DNA of 22,031 bases from a virus. The DNA lies in IMG/VR virus record IMGVR_UViG_3300050017_000009, positions 1 to 22,031 of that record. The stretch is one strand, 5' to 3'. The position numbers and the translations under genes are program-made. This document shows positions 1-7,243 of this stretch, piece after piece. The notes under the pieces were generated by a model. The model had not been told where the DNA came from, searched no databases, and worked only from the letters and a program-made list of their open reading frames with translations. Numbering within the stretch: position 1 is the first letter of the stretch; the number at the start of each line of letters is the position of its first letter.

Positions 1-684
1 TGCCGCTGTGATGCCGCTCACTGTACCTGTAAATGTCGGTGAGGCTTTGGGCGCGAGCAGCGCCTCAGCCGCTTCAGCGCGTGAGGTTTCCGTAGCTACG
101 GCTGCTGTTGCGGAACTCTCAGCAGCCGCAAGGGCAGCAGCGGCAGCACCGAGCGCATCGAAATCAGAGGCGAGCGCTGACTGCACTGCTGCAATACTCA
201 AAACGGACTTAACATTGCCAGCAGACGGATTACTGACAGAAATATAGGTGCCGTCTCCCTCAAAATTGACAGTGCTGTCAGAACTGAGAACAGAACCAGA
301 TGCTTCAAAAGTTGTGCTCTGAGCCGTTGCCCCGGTGGGTGAAACCCACGAGATGACTTGATTCGGAATCCATGTACCGAGGTCGAACGTCGAACCCGCG
401 ACTTGCTGATTGTTTGGACCCCACGCGGGCTGGCCCTTCGCGGTGTATCCCGTTACGCGGTAGTAAGTATTGACTGGGGCGAGAACGTCGTTGCCCCAGA
501 TGCTTGACCCACCCACAGCGTTCGCACTAGAGTCGAGTGCGATTCGTATTTCTACGCCGGAGCAGATGTTGCTTGTATTGACGGAGGCGTCTTGACTCAA
601 TCGAAACGTGAGATACCCAAGAGCAAGAACGTTCCCTTCGCTATCTTGGAATGCCCCGCCTGTGAGTGTGCAAGGTGAACTCAT
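1..684 (-). CDS. Tail fibre-like protein (3' end outside window)
   Basis: An open frame of 228 codons starts at ATG 684-682 behind AAGGAG (5-base spacing) and runs off the left edge without a stop, so the C-terminus is missing. Residues 1 to about 105 form a beta-rich N-terminal domain that closely resembles most of the neighbouring 122-aa protein at 1427-1795; both contain a Y-T-A-x-G-Q-P-A-W motif. After this comes an Ala/Ser/Glu-rich stretch likely to be a trimeric coiled coil, then the motif SPTFTGTVSG, which is common in repeats of phage tail fibres. The inferred role is a virion appendage or tail fibre whose conserved N-terminal domain attaches to the particle and whose distal part, outside the window, contacts the host. 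The fibre class is fairly sure; the exact role is not. Confidence 0.75.
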   Translation of the reverse strand, partial: MSSPCTLTGGAFQDSEGNVLALGYLTFRLSQDASVNTSNICSGVEIRIALDSSANAVGGSSIWGNDVLAPVNTYYRVTGYTAKGQPAWGPNNQQVAGSTFDLGTWIPNQVISWVSPTGATAQSTTFEASGSVLSSDSTVNFEGDGTYISVSNPSAGNVKSVLSIAAVQSALASDFDALGAAAAALAAAESSATAAVATETSRAEAAEALLAPKASPTFTGTVSGITAA

Positions 685-693
685 GGTGCTCCT

Positions 694-1425
694 TTATTCC
701 CAAAGTGGGATACAAACTCCATCAACCGTACCTTGGGGCGTAAATGGCGTCAAGGCTCCTAAAGTGGCCGGGAGAACTGTTGTTGGATTCCCTTGGGGGT
801 TATTCGGGCCGTCAATTGCGAGATTCGCAGCGGTAGCACATCGAACGGCGTTCTGGTTGAAAGTGTTCGCGATGTAAGCAAACACAGTACTTGGATTCAT
901 AAAAATCCCGGTAAATCCCGCTGCTACCCTTGTCCGATTACACACTTGGGCGTGCCAATAAAGTCCGGGATTGAGGGTCACAGGAGAAAAAGAATTCGTT
1001 TGAACAACCGGGCTTGTCAAACTATTAAACGACCCTCCATCGACAACTAAGTTCCCATTGATATCGTAGATGCCGAAAGCTGAGGTATGTCCCCCAACAT
1101 TGTCGTTAGCTTGTTCAGAGCACTTACTAATCGTAAATTCATCGAGCATCTGGAAGAGATACAATATGACCGTACCTGCGGAGGAAACATAGCTACCGTT
1201 TAACTGGCAGGTCGAGATGACGGCGAGGTTAGTAAGGTCGAATGGGTGTTCTGTTAACGCGGGGCCGTAGAAAAAAGCCCCGTTACCCCCGAAAGAAGGA
1301 CTACTTGCGAGAGCCGCGATACTTGCTGCGGTCAAGCTGAAGTTCGCCCCACTACGATTGATAGGAATCTGGTCGGAGCCTTGGGCGGGATTACCACTCG
1401 TCATTTGTGAGATTTTTAGACTCAT
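694..1425 (-). CDS. Probable tail appendage / receptor-binding protein
   Basis: This 243-aa protein starts at ATG 1425 behind GGAG, one base after the stop of the preceding gene. The N-terminus (KISQMTSGNPAQGSDQIPI) resembles the short anchor found at the start of many phage tail and fibre proteins, where an I-S-Q-[LM] start is followed by a D-x-[LI]-P-[IV] element. The remainder is rich in Ser, Thr, Asn and aromatic residues with a beta pattern and no recognisable enzyme motif, which suits a receptor-binding or baseplate-appendage beta-sandwich. It lies between two proteins that share an appendage domain. The function is inferred from composition and context. Confidence 0.65.
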   Translation of the reverse strand: MSLKISQMTSGNPAQGSDQIPINRSGANFSLTAASIAALASSPSFGGNGAFFYGPALTEHPFDLTNLAVISTCQLNGSYVSSAGTVILYLFQMLDEFTISKCSEQANDNVGGHTSAFGIYDINGNLVVDGGSFNSLTSPVVQTNSFSPVTLNPGLYWHAQVCNRTRVAAGFTGIFMNPSTVFAYIANTFNQNAVRCATAANLAIDGPNNPQGNPTTVLPATLGALTPFTPQGTVDGVCIPLWE

Positions 1426-1426
1426 C

Positions 1427-1795
1427 TTATATCTCCGTCAAGATTGCAGCCGGGGCACCCGTCTCAAGATAGATGAGCGTGCCGTCTTCAAGCAGAATAA
1501 AACTCGGAAGGGAGGTCGATATCGTGATAGTTCCACGCCACGCAGGTTGGCCCGAAGCCGTGTACGCTTGTACAAAATATATAGGCGACGGTGACAATCC
1601 AGGTAACCATATTTCCGCAATTCCAGTCCCGGTGCTATCTAAAGACAAAGTAACCATTCGCCCTGCGGACACCTGCGGTCCCCCTGCTACACCTGCGGAT
1701 ATATCCTGTTGAAGATGTAATGTCGCACTACCATTCGCTAAGGGATTCCCTGCGGGGTCCTGAAAAGTCAGAACCAAGAGTTCTTGGGTGGGCAT
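1427..1795 (-). CDS. Small appendage protein sharing a domain with the fibre at 1-684
   Basis: This 122-aa beta-rich protein starts at ATG 1795 behind AGAGGA. Residues about 9-85 align by eye with residues about 10-95 of the fibre at the left edge: both have an F-Q-D-x-x-G-N start, a central L-D-S motif and the ending Y-T-A-x-G-Q-P-A-W. The domain therefore occurs once alone (here) and once as the N-terminal part of a longer fibre, which suggests a shared attachment or stacking role at the tail tip. It has no catalytic motifs, signal peptide or membrane segment. The name is inferred. Confidence 0.65.
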   Translation of the reverse strand: MPTQELLVLTFQDPAGNPLANGSATLHLQQDISAGVAGGPQVSAGRMVTLSLDSTGTGIAEIWLPGLSPSPIYFVQAYTASGQPAWRGTITISTSLPSFILLEDGTLIYLETGAPAAILTEI

Positions 1796-2743
1796 CTATT
1801 GTCCTCTCGCAGCGATGCCCTGCTGCATCTTCATCGTATACCCAGCTTGCAAATCTTCCCAATTATTCAAGAAGATATTCTTCTGTTCCTCTGTCAGACC
1901 CTCAGCCCGACCGAGCAGAGCCGCCTTGAACTGGTTGCTGGCATACGCTGCACGAGGAGCATCGTCCGAGAACTGCCACATCAGGGACATGAATCCCCAA
2001 TTGTAAACGTTCATCATGAAGTCCGGCACGCCCCATACTTGATTGATACTTGTATAAAGAGGTGCAACTTTCTGAATATGTACAGAAATGGGAAACTTCT
2101 TCGAGGGTGCTGCGGAGACACGAAAGGTCGTGTTGCCCGCCCCATCTTCCGTGTGGGGAGAGATGAATTCAGGACGAGCCTTGACGTTTTCAAGAGCCAG
2201 TGTGTTCTTGACAGTCAATTCGTACCACTTCAACGGATTGCCCGTAGCATCGAGGTCAAGGACACTCGCGTGTTCGATGTGCGAAAACTCAGGCGTCGGA
2301 ATCGTGTAGTCCTGAGTTGTCAGGTTCGTAAACGTTCCGGTCGTGTCTGTAGAGTTCGGCAGATTGACATTGGCGGTGAAGCCAGAGCCAGTGGCCGTCA
2401 ACACTTCGAGGATTTGTCCGTTGAGTGCAATAGAGCCGCCCGCGATAGCAGAGGGCAGAAGCAAGTCACCAATAGCAAAAGTGTTCGTCGCCGTCACAGT
2501 GACAACGCCGCCAGAGATGCTGATGGCCGTGCTCGTCGCGGAGTTCGGAACGGGATTGCATGTGAAGACCAACTCCTCGTTGTTCCACCACCATTCAAAC
2601 GGAGGGCTGAGAATCGTCTGGGTAATGAGATATGCACTGGTCAACGCGGGTTCGAGACCGTTGCCGAGGACCATGCCTCGTGCGAAGGCGAATTTCTTCG
2701 CCCATTCAATGCTGTTCGCGATTGTGTAGGTTGCCAGTGCCAT
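1796..2743 (-). CDS. Virion structural protein (unknown)
   Basis: This 315-aa protein starts at ATG 2743 (GGAAG upstream). Two segments likely to belong to one domain (residues 1-60 and about 145-300, rich in Trp, Tyr and Phe) flank an inserted Ser/Thr/Ile-rich beta domain at about 65-140 that looks Ig-like. The region near residues 230-285 (VPDFMMNVYNWGFMSLMW, then a DDAPRAAY segment) resembles the corresponding part of the 357-aa protein at 3408-4481 (PDDFFSYFKTGFFCQCYRF, then a HPDPRQRAKF segment), so the two are probably distant paralogues. Its place between capsid and fibre genes suggests a tail, connector or baseplate component. I do not recognise a named family. Confidence 0.7.
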   Translation of the reverse strand: MALATYTIANSIEWAKKFAFARGMVLGNGLEPALTSAYLITQTILSPPFEWWWNNEELVFTCNPVPNSATSTAISISGGVVTVTATNTFAIGDLLLPSAIAGGSIALNGQILEVLTATGSGFTANVNLPNSTDTTGTFTNLTTQDYTIPTPEFSHIEHASVLDLDATGNPLKWYELTVKNTLALENVKARPEFISPHTEDGAGNTTFRVSAAPSKKFPISVHIQKVAPLYTSINQVWGVPDFMMNVYNWGFMSLMWQFSDDAPRAAYASNQFKAALLGRAEGLTEEQKNIFLNNWEDLQAGYTMKMQQGIAARGQ

Positions 2744-2746
2744 TGT

Positions 2747-3160
2747 CTAATCTTCCTTCTTGCGGAGTCTATTGACAACTTCAAACGCCCAAACAAAAGG
2801 AGCGAAAGTCATCAGCCACTCACCGAGCATCAGTCCGAAATCTCCGATGCTATAGATACCATCATGCATATCGAAAATATCCGCGAGATAGTTGAGATGA
2901 GTGTCTTTGGTCATGACACAGTGGACATCGTCAATCATACCTTCAGGCACGGGGAGGTCAACCCCGGCTTCAGCAGTCGCAGCTTTCCAGTCACTCTCCA
3001 TCTTATAAACCATGACTTCTTCTTTGAGAGTGTTGACTTCGACAGGGAATTTGTCGTGATTAACAACGAGGACTAACTGGTTAGAAGCTGCACCCATCAG
3101 GCTGAGGGCAAGTGGGACTGCGAGAATCCAAAGAGCGGTCTTGCGTAGAAACTTCAACAT
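2747..3160 (-). CDS. Small membrane protein, possibly DUF5317-like
   Basis: A longer frame is open upstream, but I choose the ATG at 3160 (137 aa). From there the protein begins with a classic hydrophobic segment (LRKTALWILAVPLALSLM) and upstream codons are low-complexity and overlap an HNH remnant in another frame. A second hydrophobic stretch lies near the C-terminus (FGLMLGEWLMTFAPFVWAF), followed by a basic tail ending RLRKKED. The central segment, with H-x-V-M-T-K-D-T-x-L-x-x-L-A-D then Y-S-I-G-D, recalls the DUF5317 family; this is a memory-based resemblance only. The start has a weak ribosome site (GGTG). It ends 3 bases before the structural gene at 2743. A role in lysis or envelope modification is possible but not shown. 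Confidence 0.6.
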   Translation of the reverse strand: MLKFLRKTALWILAVPLALSLMGAASNQLVLVVNHDKFPVEVNTLKEEVMVYKMESDWKAATAEAGVDLPVPEGMIDDVHCVMTKDTHLNYLADIFDMHDGIYSIGDFGLMLGEWLMTFAPFVWAFEVVNRLRKKED

Positions 3161-3347
3161 CTTTTTCACCAGACAGGGCATCCATATTACGTGGCAGCGA
3201 TGCTGCCCCTGTTCCACGGGCGTAGAAAGCGATGTAGGCCGTTGCTTTCTCCCATAAGGGTTCGAGCCGCCCCAACGCGGTATTGCAAGGGGCGCAGAGT
3301 ACGCCTCTATGAGTCCCTTCTTGTCCGTGCTTGCATTGTTCTCGCAT
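3081..3347 (-). pseudogene. Truncated EndoVII-type HNH endonuclease remnant
   Basis: An 88-codon frame encodes, in residues 5-45, the C-terminal half of an endonuclease VII/HNH domain (HRGVLCAPCNTALG followed by a helix ending ATAYIAFY). This matches the C-terminal part of the intact EndoVII-like gene at 4468-4923 (TRGLMCNKHNLALG, then EAAVYL). The N-terminal zinc site and the D-H catalytic pair are absent; at the equivalent place the sequence reads QCKHG. The last 40 codons look non-homologous and overlap the start of the membrane protein gene in another frame. It is best read as a decayed homing endonuclease, but a promoter-like sequence placed exactly before its ATG means a small expressed protein cannot be excluded. 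Confidence 0.5.
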
Positions 3348-3353
3348 CTTCCT

Positions 3354-3382
3354 AGTCTAACACGAGGAGAAAGCGAAGTCAA
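3354..3382 (-). promoter_or_regulatory. Sigma70-like promoter before HNH remnant
   Basis: On the minus strand TTGACT (3382-3377) and TAGACT (3359-3354) are separated by 17 bases. The ATG of the HNH remnant begins 6 bases after the -10, so a transcript would start at or next to the start codon. The geometry equals that of the stronger promoter before the plus-strand HNH gene at 8227. Confidence 0.4.
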
Positions 3383-3407
3383 TAGCTGCTAAGTTGTTGA
3401 TTCTACG

Positions 3408-4481
3408 CTAGTAAGTCCAGGGGCCATATGGTAATGAAGGACTTACCGGATTCCACGACATGCCTGTTTCCATAACGTTACTCGACGGCACGAAGCCGAA
3501 GTCATCTTCCTCGCGGGAGCCTTGGCGAACTGCGGCATCGAGCGACTGCATCCACAGTTGATACTCTTGAGTGAACTTCGCCCGCTGTCGTGGGTCCGGG
3601 TGAAAACGGTAGCACTGACAGAAGAAACCCGTCTTGAAGTAGCTGAAGAAGTCATCAGGAATCGGCTCGATGAACTGGTCAAGGGCCGTGAACTGAGGAA
3701 CCTTCGCCTGTCCAATCGGAGCAAGCTGCCACACGGGGCCGGACTGCGAGGGCATTGGACTGATGCGGAATCCTGCTGCTACAGGATTGACCGCTGTCCA
3801 AGTGACGCCGCCGTCCGCGACAGTGATGGGCACCGTCGTCGGGTTGAGCACCGTCGGATATTGGTTGTTCGGATTCTGGTTGGTCGTGAACGGGTTCGTG
3901 TTGCCGCACGTTCCATAGCCTGTCACAATCCACAGGTTGCCGAAGCTGTCACGCACCTGAGTGATTGGGTTGGCCGGGAGAGCCGTCAGCCCACTCGGGT
4001 CACCGATAGTGACGCCGGGACTGGGGTTGTTCAAGCCTGTCAACGAAACGACAGTCGCTTGTCCCCACACGCCGTACTGAAGATTTTTGTTTTGCTCCCA
4101 CTGAATCTTCGCGAGACTTCCCCATTGTGCGTTCGTGATGAGAATGTCTTTGCGAACTTCAACGACTCGGAACGGCTTCGGGACTTGAGTCGAACTCGTG
4201 TTGTACGCTCCGCACGATTCCAACCAACCGAGGTTGAGAATGTTCGACGCGTAATCTTGCTGGTACGAGTTGATGAAGAAAGGTGGGATGTTGATGCGGT
4301 TGAACTTGAAGTTGAACGGCGAACCTTTGGAACTGCCTGCCAGCATCGCGGTCATCGCATCATTCGTAGCAGACAGTGCCACTGTTTCGTATGCACCACC
4401 TGTGGGCAGTGTTGGTGCAAGGTCACCCATCGCTCGTGCTATATCCACGAGCGACTGGACGGTATAGCTACTGTTTCCCAT
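3408..4481 (-). CDS. Virion structural protein with Ig-like insert
   Basis: I place the start at ATG 4481 (GGAG 8 bases upstream), giving 357 aa and a 14-base overlap with the inserted endonuclease upstream; the frame is open 10 codons further but those lie inside that gene. N- and C-terminal segments rich in aromatic residues flank a central domain that carries the phage-type motif ADGGVTWTAVNP (about residues 225-240). A similar DGSITWLNVSP motif occurs in the ice-binding-domain protein at 19532-20929. The C-terminal part (PDDFFSYFKTGFFCQCYRF onward) resembles the 315-aa protein at 1796-2743. Probably a tail or connector protein; the exact role is unknown. Confidence 0.7.
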   Translation of the reverse strand: MGNSSYTVQSLVDIARAMGDLAPTLPTGGAYETVALSATNDAMTAMLAGSSKGSPFNFKFNRINIPPFFINSYQQDYASNILNLGWLESCGAYNTSSTQVPKPFRVVEVRKDILITNAQWGSLAKIQWEQNKNLQYGVWGQATVVSLTGLNNPSPGVTIGDPSGLTALPANPITQVRDSFGNLWIVTGYGTCGNTNPFTTNQNPNNQYPTVLNPTTVPITVADGGVTWTAVNPVAAGFRISPMPSQSGPVWQLAPIGQAKVPQFTALDQFIEPIPDDFFSYFKTGFFCQCYRFHPDPRQRAKFTQEYQLWMQSLDAAVRQGSREEDDFGFVPSSNVMETGMSWNPVSPSLPYGPWTY

Positions 4482-4923
4482 TGAAAGTCTCCAAATAGAC
4501 AGCAGCTTCACGGAGTAGATTCGGGCTGTTTCCGAATAATCCTAAGGCGAGGTTATGTTTGTTACACATCAAACCTCTAGTTTGGCTACGCTCGTGACAA
4601 TGGTCGATATCCGTTGCAGGTTGACCACACGACAATAGAGCACACAACCCATTCTGCTTCTTGAACATTTCTTTATACTGTTCTTCAGTCAGATTGTAGA
4701 GTTTCTGCATTCTATATCGCCGGGAATGCTCACGGGCAATCTTCCTGCGTTCTTCGGGATGCTCTACATTCCATTGCTTCATGCAGAGTTTGCATCCTCG
4801 CCCTGTCAAATTTTCAGGTATGCGAAGATGCCCGCGTTTGCAGTGTGTCTTAACAGGTTTCGGACGCCTTTTGAACACTGCCAGTTCTATATCGGTAAAT
4901 TTTCGTACGTACTTCCGTGGCAT
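4468..4923 (-). CDS. Free-standing EndoVII-type HNH homing endonuclease
   Basis: This 151-aa protein starts at ATG 4923 behind AGGAGA. Cys28, Cys44 and Cys47 (with nearby His32) look like an N-terminal zinc site. The catalytic domain follows: Cys94 and Cys99, then DIDHCH (Asp107-His108), RGLMC (Cys120) and H123-N124, with the usual trailing helix (EAAVYLETF). This matches the recombination endonuclease VII/HNH family, which cuts DNA and in phages usually acts as a mobile homing endonuclease. It sits between a terminator-like hairpin (4947-4969) and the structural gene it overlaps by 14 bases, so it appears to have been inserted between two phage genes without breaking either. Confidence 0.88.
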   Translation of the reverse strand: MPRKYVRKFTDIELAVFKRRPKPVKTHCKRGHLRIPENLTGRGCKLCMKQWNVEHPEERRKIAREHSRRYRMQKLYNLTEEQYKEMFKKQNGLCALLSCGQPATDIDHCHERSQTRGLMCNKHNLALGLFGNSPNLLREAAVYLETFNGKQ

Positions 4924-4937
4924 TTCATTCTCCTAGT

Positions 4938-4969
4938 AAAAGAATTGGGGCGTGTTACTAGCACGCCCC
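4938..4969 (-). terminator. Terminator-like hairpin upstream of the HNH gene
   Basis: GGGGCGTG and CACGCCCC form a perfect 8-bp stem (4947-4954 with 4962-4969) around a 7-base loop. In the minus sense it is followed by AATTCTTTTA, a weak U-tract. It would end transcripts from the zinc-ribbon gene at 5123-5815, just before the ribosome site of the inserted HNH gene. Confidence 0.55.
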
Positions 4970-5122
4970 GCTTGTGGGTAATTAGTCCACAAGTATAAAA
5001 GTTCCGATGTCTGCACAAGGTGTACGCCCTTGCGACTTACAAACTTTGCAACTCTAGAAATAGCCGGGGTCGGATACTCCCGTTAGTTTGTGCTGGGATG
5101 CAGTGCCACGGTACTTGTTCTC
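4970..5122. other. Non-coding gap with several hairpins
   Basis: I see no gene here. Three structures can be drawn: CTTGTGG/CCACAAG (4971-4977 with 4987-4993); CAAGG/CCTTG around 5015-5032; and a 7-bp helix ACAAACT/AGTTTGT (5039-5045 with 5085-5091) enclosing a CTA-GAAA-TAG hairpin and a CGGGG/CTCCCG hairpin. Together with the terminator at 4947-4969 they make an unusually folded untranslated region. No tRNA or known riboswitch was recognised. Confidence 0.35.
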
Positions 5123-5815
5123 TTACCGCAGATTGGTCGAGCCGATGCTTTCGCGATAGAGGTCCGTCGCGTCAATCACCTTGCCCGTCTCTGCATCGAC
5201 GGTGCTGAAGCGGCACTGAACAGATGTGGACATTGAGTTATTCGTCTCGAACATGGTCGCCTTCTTGTAATCCTCGACGGCCTTCTCAAATTTGTCCTTG
5301 CTGAATTCTCCATCGACCTGGGCTACCGAGCGACCCTTCGCATCGAAGAAGAAGTTGTTCATGACCGGGGGTGCCCACGTCTTACCGCAACGGAGACAAC
5401 GAACCCAGATGTCGCCGTTAATCATCTGGTGTTTCAGAACGGCGTACTGTGCTGCGTTTCCACCTGTCGAGAGCACGCGTTGGTCGCGGGGCGATACAAG
5501 CCCGCCCTTTTTGTGCGTGCAGATGGTGAACCGATACTTGTCGGTCGCGTCTTGCTGGGCGATGGTGCGGCCTTGCTGCTCACGGTCTTCCTTCAACTGC
5601 TTTTCCGTGATTTCGCGGTCGGCCAGCTTCGCCTTGAGGTCTTGGATGTGATACTTGCGTTCCTGAATCTCAAGGCTCTTGGCTTCGAGTTCCTGACGCT
5701 TGATTTCCAGTTCCATCAATTTCGCAGCAAGTTCTGCCTGCTTAATCTGGTCTTCGACCGACGCTGTCGGGTCTACTTCTGGAATCGCTGTGGGCTTCGT
5801 GGTTTCTTTACTCAT
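5123..5815 (-). CDS. Coiled-coil protein with zinc-ribbon-like C-terminal domain
   Basis: This 230-aa protein has a disordered N-terminus, then a long charged coiled coil (residues about 20-85, Glu/Lys/Leu/Gln-rich). The C-terminal domain has Cys99-x-His101-K-K-G-G, then KHQMINGDIWVRCLRCGKTW (His129, Cys140, Cys143), a probable zinc site. The same domain is found in the protein at 6535-7098: both have KHQM[IM]NGD, VRCxRCGKTW, and a later TNN-x-x-S-T-S-x-Q-x-R-[FW] element. The gene starts at ATG 5815 behind GGAGG, 9 bases after the stop of the previous gene. Its function is unknown; its place suggests a virion or morphogenesis role, perhaps an oligomer built on the coiled coil. Confidence 0.7.
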   Translation of the reverse strand: MSKETTKPTAIPEVDPTASVEDQIKQAELAAKLMELEIKRQELEAKSLEIQERKYHIQDLKAKLADREITEKQLKEDREQQGRTIAQQDATDKYRFTICTHKKGGLVSPRDQRVLSTGGNAAQYAVLKHQMINGDIWVRCLRCGKTWAPPVMNNFFFDAKGRSVAQVDGEFSKDKFEKAVEDYKKATMFETNNSMSTSVQCRFSTVDAETGKVIDATDLYRESIGSTNLR

Positions 5816-5824
5816 GGTCTCCTC

Positions 5825-6535
5825 CTAGTCTTCTAATCTCGAACCCGCATCGCGGAATCTCCGCAGGGTTGAGTTGTAACGATGGAATGCGGGAGTCGTT
5901 TTTGGCTTCCCGAAAATCTCATCGGCTTTCTTCTCACTGATGACGCCCTTGAGAATCAACTGCAAGAGCGGCGTCCGCCAGCCGCGATACTTCTCCGCGA
6001 GAGGGATGCCGTGGTCATCAAACCGCATGATTGAAAGTTCAGGTGCAAATCCTTCTTGGCACCAGCATCCAACTTCAGGCGGCAATGCTGCACGCTGGAC
6101 AACGAGCGTGATTTTTCCGGGCTGAGGGTGATTACGATACCAGCAGTTCACCCCGGCTTTCTGGAGTTTGTTCAAGAAGACGACTGAGTGCATGATGTGG
6201 CCGATGCGTTCTCCCTCGTTCTTGTATTCCTCCGGTGAAAGCCATTGGTATTCTTTTACCTGTTCAGCCGATGCTTCTCTCAGGCGGGCCAGTTCTTCCT
6301 TCGTCTGGTTAGTCGCCTCTGCATCGCTGGTTCGACCCGCGTACTCGGCCATCGCTTCGAGGAGAGCGGCGTCTTCGATGTCGCCCATCATCTCTTCGTC
6401 GTACGTCTGCCAAGACGGTTTGTCGCTATTTCGTGTACCTTGTAAACGCTGAATCTCTTCCGGCGTCCGTTCGGTCGCAACGGGCGTCGGGGCAGCTTGT
6501 TCCCACCGCTGGAGGTATTCTTCATTGGTAGGCAT
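5825..6535 (-). CDS. Conserved-looking phage protein, function unknown
   Basis: This 236-aa protein starts at ATG 6535, overlapping the stop of the preceding gene by one base. The N-terminal 85 residues are charged and probably disordered. A central block (WLSPEEYKNEGERIGHIMHS, then FLNKLQKAGVNCWY) looks folded, and two Cys at about 155-160 (GCWCQEG) may bind metal. The C-terminus holds RGWRTPLLQLILKGVI and a basic end. I recognise no family. It lies between two paralogous zinc-ribbon-like genes, so the three may act together. Confidence 0.65.
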   Translation of the reverse strand: MPTNEEYLQRWEQAAPTPVATERTPEEIQRLQGTRNSDKPSWQTYDEEMMGDIEDAALLEAMAEYAGRTSDAEATNQTKEELARLREASAEQVKEYQWLSPEEYKNEGERIGHIMHSVVFLNKLQKAGVNCWYRNHPQPGKITLVVQRAALPPEVGCWCQEGFAPELSIMRFDDHGIPLAEKYRGWRTPLLQLILKGVISEKKADEIFGKPKTTPAFHRYNSTLRRFRDAGSRLED

Positions 6536-7098
6536 TAGACCCTCGCTGCCATCGCTTTGCGTGGAACCTCTGAGCCATCACTACCGTCGCGGTATCTCCA
6601 GCGGAACTGGAGAGATGTGCTCGACACGTTGTTCGTCGGGAATCCGACTGCGGTCTCATATTCCTCTATCGCCGCCCAGAACTCACGGTCGTTGCGGTAC
6701 TCCTGACGAATCGGTGTGGTCCAAGTCTTGCCGCATCGCGTGCAGCGGACTCGCCAATCACCATTCATCATCTGGTGTTTCATGACACTGAACTGTGAAC
6801 ACGTGCCATTCTGTAGGCACTCTGCAATCTTCACCGACGAGGTCGTCTCATTCGGATTGCGAACGATGACTCCCCCTTTGCGATGGTTGCACTTCATCTG
6901 GGACGTGGCAATCGTCCGGTCCATCTGGTTAAGCCTGTTGCCTTTCTCGACGCACTGCTGGCGTTCCAACGCGGTCAACACACGCGGGTGAACCGCACGC
7001 CACTTCGCCCGCAGACTGTAGTACCATCGACTGCAATCATAGACGAAGTAGTATTTCAAACCCCAGTACAAATTAAACAATGCCTCTCTGATTTTCAT
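6535..7098 (-). CDS. Zinc-ribbon-like protein with hydrophobic N-terminus
   Basis: This 187-aa protein starts at ATG 7098 behind a strong GGAGGAG. The aromatic N-terminus (LFNLYWGLKYYFVY) could be an amphipathic or membrane-associated helix. Residues 70-126 carry a probable metal site (Cys70-x-His72, His108, Cys119, Cys122) nearly identical in pattern to the protein at 5123-5815, making the two clear paralogues with different N-terminal parts: coiled coil there, aromatic helix here. No enzyme motif is visible. It may serve as an interaction or nucleic-acid-binding module in the virion, but this is inference. Confidence 0.7.
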   Translation of the reverse strand: MKIREALFNLYWGLKYYFVYDCSRWYYSLRAKWRAVHPRVLTALERQQCVEKGNRLNQMDRTIATSQMKCNHRKGGVIVRNPNETTSSVKIAECLQNGTCSQFSVMKHQMMNGDWRVRCTRCGKTWTTPIRQEYRNDREFWAAIEEYETAVGFPTNNVSSTSLQFRWRYRDGSDGSEVPRKAMAARV

Positions 7099-7117
7099 TT
7101 CTCCTCCAAGAATGTGT

Positions 7118-7173
7118 AAGGCTTCTCCGGTGCGGCTTCACGGACGGCTTCAATCCACGCAGGGAGAAGCCTT
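7118..7173. repeat. 11-bp inverted repeat (stem-loop) before zinc-ribbon gene
   Basis: AAGGCTTCTCC (7118-7128) and GGAGAAGCCTT (7163-7173) are perfect inverted repeats around a 34-base loop that itself contains two copies of CGGCTTCA. The element lies just upstream of the ribosome site of the 7098 gene and has no U-tract, so it may be a leader hairpin, an RNA processing site or an attenuator. The rest of the gap (7174-7243) holds nothing I recognise. Confidence 0.45.
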
Positions 7174-7243
7174 CACTTGGTGCTGTATATCGACCTCTTT
7201 CGCGATAGCAAGTCGCAGTGAGCATCGACGCTTTCACGACATT

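Noticed and set aside
1784-3076. Long plus-strand ORF of 430 codons
   Set aside because: It is antisense to well-supported minus-strand genes, has shadow-type composition and no ribosome site.
3161-3382. N-terminal extension of the membrane protein to 3382
   Set aside because: The extension overlaps an HNH-related frame, has shadow-like composition, and hides the hydrophobic N-terminus that begins naturally at ATG 3160.
5039-5091. tRNA-like fold (7-bp closing helix with two inner hairpins)
   Set aside because: It lacks the TTCGA-type T-loop, a proper anticodon arm and D-arm bases; the length is too short for a tRNA.
5147-7209. Similar 18-base sequences GCTTTCGCGATAGAGGTC (5147-5164, plus) and its near copy at 7192-7209 (minus)
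   Set aside because: Two mismatches, one copy is coding, and the core TCGCGA is palindromic; chance similarity is plausible.
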